A stretch of 64,000 nt of DNA, taken from the NCBI GenBank assembly GCA_963756545.1, contig CAVWNY010000003.1, positions 372,001-436,000 of the forward strand. Reading direction: 5' to 3'. The notes under the pieces are model-generated. The model searched no databases. It had not been told where the DNA came from and saw only the letters and a program-made list of their open reading frames with translations. Numbering within the stretch: the stretch's first letter is position 1; every line of letters begins with the position of its first letter. Positions 32,915 through 40,237 of this stretch are shown here, one piece after another. The translations under genes were made by a program, and so were the position numbers. Source of the DNA: DATFDN01 sp963756545. GTDB taxonomy: Bacteria > Pseudomonadota > Alphaproteobacteria > Acetobacterales > Acetobacteraceae.

Positions 32915-33904
32915 CTATGCGCCGCCGCGCGACTGGAATTCCGGCATCACCGCCTCGGCGAAGTCGCGCAGCCCGCCGGGCGATGCGTTCGGATCAACCA
33001 GCAGAATCCGCTCCGCCCCGCCTTCACGCAGAGTGGTTAATCGCGCGATGATCTCCTCGGGCGTGCCGAGCAGCGCGGCGTCATCGGCGCGCACGTCCTC
33101 GGGCGGGCGCTCGCCGCGCGCGAGGTCGCCGATCACGCCCAGCACCCGCCGTCGCGTCTCGAACGCCGCGTCGCGCTCGGCCTCCGTGCGGACCATCTGA
33201 AGGGCGCGCGCCACCGCGACCATGGCGGGATCATATGCCCGCCCGGCGCGGGCGCATTCATCGCGGAAGATCGCAATGCGCTCGATCGTCAGCCGCACCG
33301 AGCCGATCTGATCGAGCAACAGGTTGAAGCCCTCGCGCGCCGCGCGGCGGATGGAGTCCGGGCTGCCGGCGGCGAGCCAGAGCGGCGGGTGCGGGCGCTG
33401 CACCGTCGCGGGCTCCACCACGACGTCGTGATAGCGCCAGAGCGCGCCCTGATGCGAGAACCGGCCCTCGCTGGTCCACGCCTTGCGGATGACCGCGATC
33501 GCCTCGTCGAACCGCGCGCCGGCCTCGTCCTGGGGAATGCAGAACCCGTCGAACTCGGCCGCGCGATAGCCCTTGCCCACCCCGAAATCGAGCCGGCCGC
33601 CCGACAATAGATCAAGCGTCGCCGCCTGCTCGGCGATCAGCACGGGATTGTGCCACGGCAGCACGACGACGGCCGTGCCGAGGCGGATGCGGCTGGTGCG
33701 CGCGGCGAGATAGGCGAGCAGCGTCAGCGACGCGGACACCTGGCCCTGACCAGTGAAATGGTGCTCGACCAGGAACACGCTGTCAAAGCCGAGCCGCTCC
33801 GCCTCCACCACATAGTCGATAAAGCCGCGATAGGAGTGGCTGTCCCCGGTCCCGAGGTTCGTCCCGCGTTTGGTCCGCGCACCGCCGAACAGCCCGAAGC
33901 GCAT
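32915..33904 (-). CDS. LLM-class flavin-dependent oxidoreductase (luciferase-like)
   Basis: This 329-residue TIM-barrel protein has RFGLFGG at the start, YVVEAERLGFDSVFLVEHHF, RIRLGTAVVVLPWHNPVLIAEQAATLDLLSGGRLDFGVGKGY and HPPLWLAAGSP, typical of bacterial-luciferase-like monooxygenases using reduced flavin. It probably hydroxylates an organic substrate feeding the dioxygenase downstream. ATG 33904 is preceded by cagggag-type purines and begins the family's first strand; 33964 would add 20 unrelated residues. It is the first gene of the three-gene operon. Confidence 0.88.
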   Translation of the reverse strand: MRFGLFGGARTKRGTNLGTGDSHSYRGFIDYVVEAERLGFDSVFLVEHHFTGQGQVSASLTLLAYLAARTSRIRLGTAVVVLPWHNPVLIAEQAATLDLLSGGRLDFGVGKGYRAAEFDGFCIPQDEAGARFDEAIAVIRKAWTSEGRFSHQGALWRYHDVVVEPATVQRPHPPLWLAAGSPDSIRRAAREGFNLLLDQIGSVRLTIERIAIFRDECARAGRAYDPAMVAVARALQMVRTEAERDAAFETRRRVLGVIGDLARGERPPEDVRADDAALLGTPEEIIARLTTLREGGAERILLVDPNASPGGLRDFAEAVMPEFQSRGGA

Positions 33905-34002
33905 GGGGGTCTCCCTGAGGGATGCGAGAGAGAGTATCGGGCGGGGGAGTTTGGTCAACCACACGCCGAAAGTGCCGAAGGTCGTCTAACGTGCCCGGCC
34001 TC

Positions 34003-34311
34003 TCAGTGCAGGAACAGCCGGACCAGGATGGCGAGCACCAGCGGGTAGAGCGTGCCGACCATCCACTTGAGTACCGCCATGTCGCGCTTGAGCGCGGTCG
34101 TGTCGGTCTTGAGCACACCCACATCGCCCTTGAGCACACCCACATCGCCCTTGAGCACACCCACATCGCCCCTGAGCGATGTCGTGTCAGATCGCAATAC
34201 AGCGACGTCCTCGTCGCGCCGGCTCAGTGCGGTCGCAGCCTTCACCGCCTTGTCCTCCGGGATGTCGATGGCGCGAAGCGCCTCGAACACCTCGCTTTGC
34301 ATGGTGCTCAT
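34003..34311 (-). CDS. Coiled-coil protein with C-terminal membrane anchor (DUF1640-like)
   Basis: This 102-residue protein starts MSTMQSEVFEALRAIDIPEDKAVKAATALSRR, followed by a coiled coil built from repeated GDVGVLK heptads, and ends in one transmembrane helix (WMVGTLYPLVLAILVRLFL). The build resembles DUF1640/CCDC90-type small proteins. The heptads are encoded by perfect 21-bp repeats (34109-34171), so copy number may vary in frame. Function unknown. Confidence 0.75.
   Translation of the reverse strand: MSTMQSEVFEALRAIDIPEDKAVKAATALSRRDEDVAVLRSDTTSLRGDVGVLKGDVGVLKGDVGVLKTDTTALKRDMAVLKWMVGTLYPLVLAILVRLFLH
34109..34171. repeat. Three perfect 21-bp tandem repeats inside a coding region
   Basis: The unit ttgagcacacccacatcgccc occurs three times head to tail, with degenerate partial copies on both sides. 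Each copy encodes one seven-residue heptad (minus strand) of the coiled coil at 34003-34311. Unit length is a multiple of three, so gain or loss keeps the frame. Confidence 0.95.
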
Positions 34312-34589
34312 TCAGGTCCTGTCACCTATTCATGGGGTGAGGCAGGAGTCGCCTTCGGGGTTGCTCCAAATCGCGTCACATCCTTCGCGCACTATAGACC
34401 GGCGATCCCGACCGCAACCCGAAACAATTTCTGCAGGCTGTCCATCGAGAGATTGCCGCGCCGACCCTGCGCACACGCATATCTCGCTATCTCGTGATTC
34501 GACATTCCGCCATTACCCGTCCCGTGTCCTGCGTTTATCTCTCACGAGGAACGGCCGCGCCGCGTACCGGCCAGCCTGGAAAGACATCA

Positions 34590-34781
34590 TTGAACGACAT
34601 CCTGATCGGCGATCGCGGGACCGGCCCGCCGGTCGCCGCGCCGGGTCGGCGCGGCTTCGGCTCACGCCCGATCGAGCGCAGCCTGGCTGACGAGCTTGGC
34701 GGGGACGTCACCGTTACGTACGACTCCGCCGGTCTCGCCTGCGTTATCGACGCGCCGCTCGCGAAGGTCGCGATGCAATGA
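34590..34781 (+). pseudogene. C-terminal remnant of an HWE-family histidine kinase
   Basis: The frame reads GTGPPVAAPGRRGFGSRPIERSLADELGGDV and then a strand ending AGLACVIDAPL. This is the end of the ATPase domain of HWE histidine kinases (usually GGPPVxPPxRRGFGSRLIERxLAxELGG). The HWE box, N box and PAS/GAF parts are absent, and nothing in 34312-34589 resembles them. Its TGA overlaps the ATG of the response-regulator gene (ATGA), preserving the original coupling. It might still be translated from TTG 34590 as a roughly 63-residue leader. Confidence 0.72.
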
Positions 34782-35146
34782 CCGACAATCTCTTGGGCCG
34801 GCGCGTCCTGATCGTCGAAGACGAGATGCTGATCGCCATGCTGATGGAGGACATGCTCGTCGATCTCGGCTGCAAGCCGGTCGGACCGGCCGGCGATATC
34901 CAGAGCGCGCTGCGGCTGGCGGTCGAAGAAGCGGTCGACGTGGCCATTCTCGACGTGAACCTGAACGGCAAATCAAGCTACCCGGTGGCCGACGCGCTCG
35001 CCGCGCGCGCCATCCCGTTCATCTTCGCGACGGGCTACGGCGCGAACGGACTGAGCGACCGCTACAGCCACTTTCCAACCCTGCAGAAGCCGTTTCAGCA
35101 GCGCGATCTCGCCGAGGTGCTCCGGCAGACGCTGTCAGGCGAATAG
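34778..35146 (+). CDS. Single-domain response regulator (CheY-like receiver)
   Basis: This 122-residue receiver domain has RVLIVEDEMLIAMLMEDMLVDLGC (acidic pair at 14-15), phosphoacceptor Asp59 in AILDVNLNG, the Ser/Thr position in FIFATGYG, and the conserved Lys in LQKPFQ (Lys104). No output domain is present. Such stand-alone receivers accompany HWE kinases and often act by phosphate relay. The partner kinase gene just upstream is reduced to its C-terminus, so the regulator is orphaned unless another kinase serves it. Confidence 0.9.
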   Translation: MTDNLLGRRVLIVEDEMLIAMLMEDMLVDLGCKPVGPAGDIQSALRLAVEEAVDVAILDVNLNGKSSYPVADALAARAIPFIFATGYGANGLSDRYSHFPTLQKPFQQRDLAEVLRQTLSGE

Positions 35147-35196
35147 AACCGCCGAAGCACCCGTCGCGCGGCCAAGGCCCCCGAGAGCGGTCTCAT

Positions 35197-36129
35197 TCAA
35201 CCGTTCTCGGCTTCCAATTCGACCCGCGCGCGCTCCAGCGCGGCCCGCTGCTCGGCGGTGATCTCGGGGAATGAGAGGTCCAGCCGCTCCAGCGCTTCGA
35301 TGAGCGCCGTCACGACGACGAGGTGGGTGAACCATTTGTGGTCGGCGGGCACCACGAACCACGGCGCGTGCGGCGTGGCGGTGTCCGCGATCGCCGCCTC
35401 GTAGGCCGCCTGGTACTCGTCCCAGTGCGAGCGTTCGGCGGTGTCGGCGGCGCTGAACTTCCAGTTTTTCTCCGGCGTGTGCAGCCGGGCCAGGAAACGC
35501 CGCCGCTGCTCCTGGCGGGAGAGGTTCAGGAAGAATTTCACGACTGCCGTGCCTTGCCGGGTCAGGTAGGTCTCGAACGCGGCGATCGCCTCCAGCCGCT
35601 GCGCCCAGAGATGCTTGCCGATCAGGTTTGGGGGCAGGCGTTGGCGGTCGAGTAGCTCTGGGTGGACGCGCACCGCGAGCACCTCCTCGTAGTGGCTGCG
35701 GTTGAAGATTCCGATGCGCCCACGCTGGGGCAGCGCGCACACGCTGCGCCAAAGGAAGTCGTGCGCCAGCTCTTCCGGCCCGGGGACCTTGAAGCTGGTC
35801 ACCTCCACGCCCTGCGGGTTCACCCCGGTCATCACGTGCTTGATGGTGCCGTCCTTGCCGGCCGCGTCCATTGCCTGGAAGACGCAGAGCAGCGCCCATT
35901 GGTTCTGCGCGTACAGCCGCTCCTGCAAGTCCGACAGGCGCTGCACGGCGGCGCCCAGCAGCGCCGCGGCCTTGTCGTGGTCGAGCAGGTGCCCGGCCGT
36001 GTCGGCGGGGTCATGGTCCTTCAGCTTGAACTGCTTGCCCGAGGTGACGCGATAGCGGTCGAGCAGCTTGCGGACCTGCTTGGGCGGCAGCCCCAGCGGC
36101 TCCGCCACGTCGGCGAGGATATGTTTCAT
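35197..36129 (-). CDS. ppk2: Polyphosphate kinase 2 family protein
   Basis: This 310-residue PPK2 has the P-loop in FQAMDAAGKDGTIKHVMTG, the WRSVCALPQRGRIGIFNRSHYEEVL block (Walker B-like Asp replaced by FNRS, as usual in the family), lid residues in FFLNLSRQEQRRRFLARLHTPEKNWKFS, and VVPADHKWFTHLVV. It transfers phosphate between polyphosphate and nucleotides; the subclass (ADP or AMP phosphorylation) cannot be decided here. It lies 12 bases downstream of the WYL regulator on the same strand. Confidence 0.92.
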   Translation of the reverse strand: MKHILADVAEPLGLPPKQVRKLLDRYRVTSGKQFKLKDHDPADTAGHLLDHDKAAALLGAAVQRLSDLQERLYAQNQWALLCVFQAMDAAGKDGTIKHVMTGVNPQGVEVTSFKVPGPEELAHDFLWRSVCALPQRGRIGIFNRSHYEEVLAVRVHPELLDRQRLPPNLIGKHLWAQRLEAIAAFETYLTRQGTAVVKFFLNLSRQEQRRRFLARLHTPEKNWKFSAADTAERSHWDEYQAAYEAAIADTATPHAPWFVVPADHKWFTHLVVVTALIEALERLDLSFPEITAEQRAALERARVELEAENG

Positions 36130-36141
36130 GGGTGCACGGTA

Positions 36142-36870
36142 TCAAGCGGAGTGGGGCCGGCGGAAGAGGCGCGTCAGGGGGGCGTGCGCCGGCTGCCACG
36201 CCCGCGCCAGCCACTCGCTGGTCAGCCGCCCGTGCTCGGCGGCGAAACCCTCGTCCAGGAGACGCGACGTCTCGATGCGGTCCAATCGGAAATGGCGATA
36301 CTCGCCGCGCAGCTCGCACCACGCGGCGACGACGGTGACGGTCACGTAGTAGGCCATGGCAATGGGCCGGATGGTCCGCCGCGTGCGCCGGCCCTGCTCG
36401 TCCACATAGGCGATGCGGATCTTGCGGCTGTCGCGGATCGCGGCGCGCAACGCGGCGGGATCGGCGCCGGTCGGGGCGGGCGCGCCGCCTTCGGAGACGA
36501 AGAGCGGCGCGCTCGCGAGATGCGCGCGCATGGCCTCGGGCAGCACCACGCCGATCTTGCCCAGCACGCTCTCGGCCGCCTCCTGCAAGCCGGGATCGCG
36601 CAGCCGGCCGACGAGGCGCGCGCCGACGACGATCGCCTCGATCTCGTCGGTCGTGAACATCAGCGGCGGCAGGTCGAAGCCGTGCCGCAGCACGTAGCCG
36701 ATCCCGGCGGCGCCCTCGATCGGCACGCGTCGTGCCTGCAGCGCGGCGATGTCGCGATAAACGGTGCGCGGCGTGACCTCCAGCCGCTCGGCGAGCGCGG
36801 CGGCGGTCAGCGCAACCTTCGCCGTGCGCAGGGCCTGGATGATCTCGAACAGCCGGTCCGACCGGCGCAT
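36142..36870 (-). CDS. YafY-type transcriptional regulator (HTH-WYL)
   Basis: This 242-residue regulator has an N-terminal DeoR-like HTH (RRSDRLFEIIQALRTAKVALTAAALAERLEVTPRTVYRDIAALQARRVPIEGAAGIGYVL), a central helical part, and a WYL domain with AYYVTVTVVAAWCELRGEYRHFRLDRI. WYL domains sense small ligands or nucleic acids. An inverted repeat at 36899-36916 lies 28 bp upstream of its start, between it and the divergent GNAT gene, and probably serves as its operator. It may also drive ppk2. Confidence 0.9.
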   Translation of the reverse strand: MRRSDRLFEIIQALRTAKVALTAAALAERLEVTPRTVYRDIAALQARRVPIEGAAGIGYVLRHGFDLPPLMFTTDEIEAIVVGARLVGRLRDPGLQEAAESVLGKIGVVLPEAMRAHLASAPLFVSEGGAPAPTGADPAALRAAIRDSRKIRIAYVDEQGRRTRRTIRPIAMAYYVTVTVVAAWCELRGEYRHFRLDRIETSRLLDEGFAAEHGRLTSEWLARAWQPAHAPLTRLFRRPHSA

Positions 36871-36898
36871 CTCACGTATCCCGGATGGCGGAAGTCTC

Positions 36899-36916
36899 CT
36901 GACAGAACGTTGTCAG
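36899..36916. promoter_or_regulatory. Probable YafY/WYL operator
   Basis: The sequence CTGACAGAACGTTGTCAG has perfect 6-bp arms (CTGACA/TGTCAG) around a 6-base centre. It sits in the divergent region between the WYL regulator and 36966/37128. TGACA-TGTCA type repeats are the kind of site bound by YafY-like regulators; assignment to this protein is inference from position. Confidence 0.6.
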
Positions 36917-37015
36917 GAGGGCGGATGTAGCGTGCCCACGGCAGCACCACCAGGGGGAAAGCCACATGCAAGAACCGCCCGAGCTTCTGCCGACGACAGC
37001 GATCGCTGACGAACC

Positions 37016-37121
37016 TCCCCGGCCCCCTCCCTCCGGCCCCCTCCCGCAAGGGGAGGGGGAGAAGCGAACCGCGACGCACTCCTCCCCTCCCCTTGCGGGA
37101 GGGGTTGGGGGAGGGGTCGGG
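37016..37121. repeat. GC-rich palindromic repeat, family C
   Basis: Two inverted arms, cccctcccgcaaggggaggg (from 37037) and its complement in tccccttgcgggaggggttg (37087-37106), are each self-complementary and are separated by about 20 bases, with further cccctccctcc/gggggaggggtcgg outside. This is a common dispersed repeat type in GC-rich proteobacteria. It is in frame with the possible 5' extension of the GNAT gene. Confidence 0.85.
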
Positions 37122-37127
37122 CGCGGC

Positions 37128-37565
37128 ATGGATCGGCCCGTTGAGATTATCCTGACCGACGCGCCAGGCGAGCGGGCCGAGGCGATCATCGACGAAGGAT
37201 TATCCGAGTACAACCGCGAGCAGGCCGGCTATGCCGATGCGCGGCCGCTCGCCGTGCTGATGCGCGACCCGGACTCGGGCGAGGTTCTCGGCGGCCTGCT
37301 GGGGCGCACGACGCTCGGCCTCTTCTTCATCGATCTGATCCATCTGCCCGCCGCCGCGCGTGGCCATGGGCTGGGCGGCCAAGTGCTGGCGATGGCGGAG
37401 CAAGAGGCCATCCGACGCGGCTGCACCGCGGCTACGCTCTTCACGATCCATTTCCAGGCGCCCGGTTTCTATGCGCGGCATGGCTGGCGGGAAGTGGGAC
37501 GGATCGAATGCGACCCGCCGGGGCATACAAGGATATGCATGAGCAAGCGCCTGGTGCCGGCCTGA
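37128..37565 (+). CDS. GNAT family N-acetyltransferase
   Basis: From ATG 37128 the protein has 145 residues: IILTDAPGERAEAIIDEGLSEYN, LAVLMRDPDSGEVLGGLLGRT, then the acetyl-CoA loop AARGHGLGGQVLAMAE and a final FYARHGWREVGRI, a complete small GNAT domain. An in-frame ATG at 36966 with a better ribosome-binding sequence (aggggg at 36953-36958) would add 54 residues, mostly Pro/Gly-rich sequence encoded by repeat C. Homology favours 37128, the initiation signal favours 36966. The gene ends inside the possible start region of the MFS gene. Confidence 0.82.
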   Translation: MDRPVEIILTDAPGERAEAIIDEGLSEYNREQAGYADARPLAVLMRDPDSGEVLGGLLGRTTLGLFFIDLIHLPAAARGHGLGGQVLAMAEQEAIRRGCTAATLFTIHFQAPGFYARHGWREVGRIECDPPGHTRICMSKRLVPA

Positions 37566-37579
37566 CGGGAAGGGCGCGC

Positions 37580-38938
37580 GTGCCGAACCCCGATCGCGCG
37601 CACACCGGCGGCAAGGGATGGCTGCTGGTCGCCTTATGCCTCGCGGTGCTGCTCGCGCAGGTGGATACCTCCGTTGTGAACCTCGCGACGCGTGCGATCG
37701 GCGCGGGGTTCGGGGCCGGCGTCGCCGGGCTGCAATGGGTGCTCGACGCGTACAATTTGGCGTATACCGTGTTGCTGCTCACCGGAGGGCTGCTGGCCGA
37801 CCTCTACGGTCGTCGCCGGATCTTTCTTTCGGGAGCCGCGACGTTCGTCGGCGGTTCGATCCTATGCGCGGCCGCACCCGATATCCGCGTGCTGGTTCTC
37901 GCGCGGGCGGCGACCGGGGCGGGGGCGGCGCTGCTGCTGCCGGCGTCGCTCTCCATCATCCGGGTGGAGTGGTCCGAGGCGCGGGCGAGAGGTCGGGCGC
38001 TCGGTATATGGGCCGCGTGCAATGGACTCGCCTTCGCGATCGGCCCCGCCGTGGGCGGCGTCATGGTGGACGGGTTCGGCTGGCGCAGCGTGTTCCTGCT
38101 GGCCGTTCCGCTCGGGCTCGCCGCGGTCATCCTGGCGCTGTTCATCGTGCCGGGATCGTCGGACCCGTCTGGGCGGCGGTTCGATCTCACGGGGCAGGTG
38201 TCGGGCGGAGTTGCCCTGGGCGGACTGGCGCTGGCCGCGATCGAGGCGACGCACGACCGCGCCGTCGCCGGAGCGGCGCTGGCGCTCGCCACCGTCGCGC
38301 TCGCCGTGTTCCTGCGCACCGAGCATGGGCGCGGCGGGGCGGCGATGGTGCCGCTCGATGTGTTCCGTCATCGCGCCTTCGTGGGCGCGCTGGCCGCGAC
38401 CGCGGCAATGACGTTCGGCGTGTATGGTGTGCTGTTTCTGCTCCAGCTCGTCTGGCAGTCGAGCGGCGCGCTCGGCGCGGGCGCGGCGGGGATCGCGCTT
38501 GTGCCGATGGCCCTGGTGTTCTTCGGCGTCTCCAACGTGTCGGGCCGGCTCGCCGAGCGCGCCGGGGCGCGCGCGATGATCGCCGGCGGCACGGCGGTGA
38601 TCGGCGTCGGCCTCCTGATCGTCGCGGCGACATCTTCTGGCCGGCCGTTGGCGCTGGCCGAGGTCGGGTTGGTGCTCGCCGGGCTCGGCATGGGCCTCAA
38701 CACAGGGCCGCTTTTCGGCGTCGCCGTGGCGGCGGTGCCGGCCGCGCGCTCGGGCGGCGCCGCCTCGCTCATCAACGTCGCGCGCATGGCCGGGGCGACG
38801 CTGGGCGTCGCCGTGCTCGGCGCCGCCTTCGCCGCCGCCGGCGCCGCCGCGTCGGGGCTGCGGGCCGCCATGCTGGCCGGTGGGCTGGTGCAGCTCGCCG
38901 GCGCGTGGGCGGCGTGGCGGATGTGCAAACGCGGCTAA
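37580..38938 (+). CDS. MFS transporter (DHA2-like)
   Basis: This roughly 452-residue membrane protein shows LLVALCLAVLLAQVDTSVVNLATRAIG in helix 1, the GGLLADLYGRRRIFLSGAA loop (motif A) and NGLAFAIGPAVGGVMVDGFGWRSVF (motif C), so it is probably a drug or metabolite exporter. GTG 37580 has ggaaggg at good distance and is preferred; ATG 37535 or 37508 would overlap the GNAT gene. Its TAA (38936-38938) overlaps the stop of the convergent lactonase gene (38935-38937). Confidence 0.87.
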   Translation: MPNPDRAHTGGKGWLLVALCLAVLLAQVDTSVVNLATRAIGAGFGAGVAGLQWVLDAYNLAYTVLLLTGGLLADLYGRRRIFLSGAATFVGGSILCAAAPDIRVLVLARAATGAGAALLLPASLSIIRVEWSEARARGRALGIWAACNGLAFAIGPAVGGVMVDGFGWRSVFLLAVPLGLAAVILALFIVPGSSDPSGRRFDLTGQVSGGVALGGLALAAIEATHDRAVAGAALALATVALAVFLRTEHGRGGAAMVPLDVFRHRAFVGALAATAAMTFGVYGVLFLLQLVWQSSGALGAGAAGIALVPMALVFFGVSNVSGRLAERAGARAMIAGGTAVIGVGLLIVAATSSGRPLALAEVGLVLAGLGMGLNTGPLFGVAVAAVPAARSGGAASLINVARMAGATLGVAVLGAAFAAAGAAASGLRAAMLAGGLVQLAGAWAAWRMCKRG

Positions 38939-39753
38939 CCGCTCGGCGGCAGATCGAGGCGCACGATCTCCCTGTTGCCGTCCAGCGGCGGGAAGCGTTT
39001 GAGAATTAGTGGATCATGCCCCGGAATGATGTGGTCCGGCCCGTCGGCCAGCCGCTCCAGCGTCTCGAACCCGCACAGCATTCGCGCCACGTCGACCACA
39101 ACGGGAAAGGGCATCCGTTTGCGGATGTTGCCCCACAGATGCGCGGCGTCCCCGGCCAGCACCACCCACCCGCGCGCGGTCGGCACGCGGATCGACTGGA
39201 TGCCGCCCGAGTGCCCGCCGATCAGGTGCAGCGTGACCCCCGGCGCGATCTCGACATCGCCTTGATGGACCCGCATGCGGTCGGCATAGAGCGCGCGGAT
39301 CGCGCTCTGCACGTCCTCCACGTCGAACGGCCGGCGCAGGAAGGGCTGGCACATGCACGGGCCGGTGCAGTACGCCATCTCCTCGGCCTGCATGTGGAAC
39401 GTGGCGTTCGGGAAATACTCCATCCCGCCGGCATGATCCCAATGCATATGCGTCAGGACCACGTCCTTGACCGTCGTGGTGTCGATCCCCGCATTGCGCA
39501 GCGCCTCGGCTGGCGTGCAGAGCAGTTCGCGCCCGCGCTTCTTCGCCGATGCGGGGTTGAAGCCGGTGTCCATCACGATCGTTCGCGGAGTTTTTGCGCC
39601 CACTGGGCCGCGGATCGCGAAAACGAAGAAGTCGAGCGGGTCGGGCGCCGCGTGGTCGTCGGGAATGATGTAGTTCTGGAACTGCATCCGCCCGTCGAAG
39701 ATGCTGTAGCGCAGCGCCAAAACCTCGTACGTGATCGCGTGCGTCATGCTCAT
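38935..39753 (-). CDS. Metallo-beta-lactamase-fold lactonase (AHL lactonase-like)
   Basis: This 272-residue protein has the zinc motif HMHWDH (H102, H104, D106, H107) plus AGG, LIGGHSGGIQSI, the bridging Asp in VLAGDAAHLW, and a late IIPGHDP His. It is related in fold to the protein at 32113-32901 but only distantly similar in sequence. AHL lactonases and other lactone or ester hydrolases share this pattern. ATG 39753 begins the domain; codons back to 39840 overlap the promoter side of the divergent CMD gene. Confidence 0.83.
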   Translation of the reverse strand: MSMTHAITYEVLALRYSIFDGRMQFQNYIIPDDHAAPDPLDFFVFAIRGPVGAKTPRTIVMDTGFNPASAKKRGRELLCTPAEALRNAGIDTTTVKDVVLTHMHWDHAGGMEYFPNATFHMQAEEMAYCTGPCMCQPFLRRPFDVEDVQSAIRALYADRMRVHQGDVEIAPGVTLHLIGGHSGGIQSIRVPTARGWVVLAGDAAHLWGNIRKRMPFPVVVDVARMLCGFETLERLADGPDHIIPGHDPLILKRFPPLDGNREIVRLDLPPSG

Positions 39754-39838
39754 GCTCGTTCCTCCTTGTTTGGGGCCAGTCAACCGCTTGCCGGGGCCGA
39801 TGGTAAACCCTACCGTTCGCGCCAAACAGGAGGACGCC

Positions 39839-40237
39839 ATGCCCGACCGCCCGGAATATCAGAGCGAACTCTTCAAGAAGGGCCTGGCCGTCCGGCGGGA
39901 GGTGCTGGGCGCCGAGTACGTCGATGCCTCGCTGGCGCGCGCCGACGACTTCAATGCCGCCTTCCAGCAGCTCACCACCGAGGTCGCCTGGGGTGCGATC
40001 TGGACCCGCCCCGGCCTGCCGCGCAAGACGCGCAGCATCGTCAATATCGCCATGCTTGTCGCGCTGAACCGGGGCGCCGAGCTGCGCCTGCACCTGCGCG
40101 CCGCGCTCACCAACGGCGTCACCCGCGACGAGATCAAGGAGATCCTGCTCCAGACCGGCGCCTATTGCGGGATTCCGGCCTCGCTGGAAGCGTTCAAGAT
40201 CGCCACCGAGGTGTTCAAGGACGCGGACGCCAAGTGA
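39839..40237 (+). CDS. Carboxymuconolactone decarboxylase (CMD) family protein
   Basis: This 132-residue alpha-helical protein has FQQLTTEVAWGAIWTRPGLPRKTRSIVNIAMLVALNRGAELRLHLRAALTNGVTRDEIKEILLQTGAYCGIPA, the full PF02627 domain. The AYCG end with a single Cys and the ELRLHLRAAL His resemble gamma-carboxymuconolactone decarboxylase rather than AhpD peroxidases (CxxC). Its TGA overlaps the ATG of the dehydrogenase (TGATG). Probable aromatic or lactone metabolism. Confidence 0.9.
   Translation: MPDRPEYQSELFKKGLAVRREVLGAEYVDASLARADDFNAAFQQLTTEVAWGAIWTRPGLPRKTRSIVNIAMLVALNRGAELRLHLRAALTNGVTRDEIKEILLQTGAYCGIPASLEAFKIATEVFKDADAK

Noticed and set aside
34109..34171. Possible CRISPR array
   Set aside because: The 21-bp units are head to tail without spacers and encode heptads of a coiled coil.
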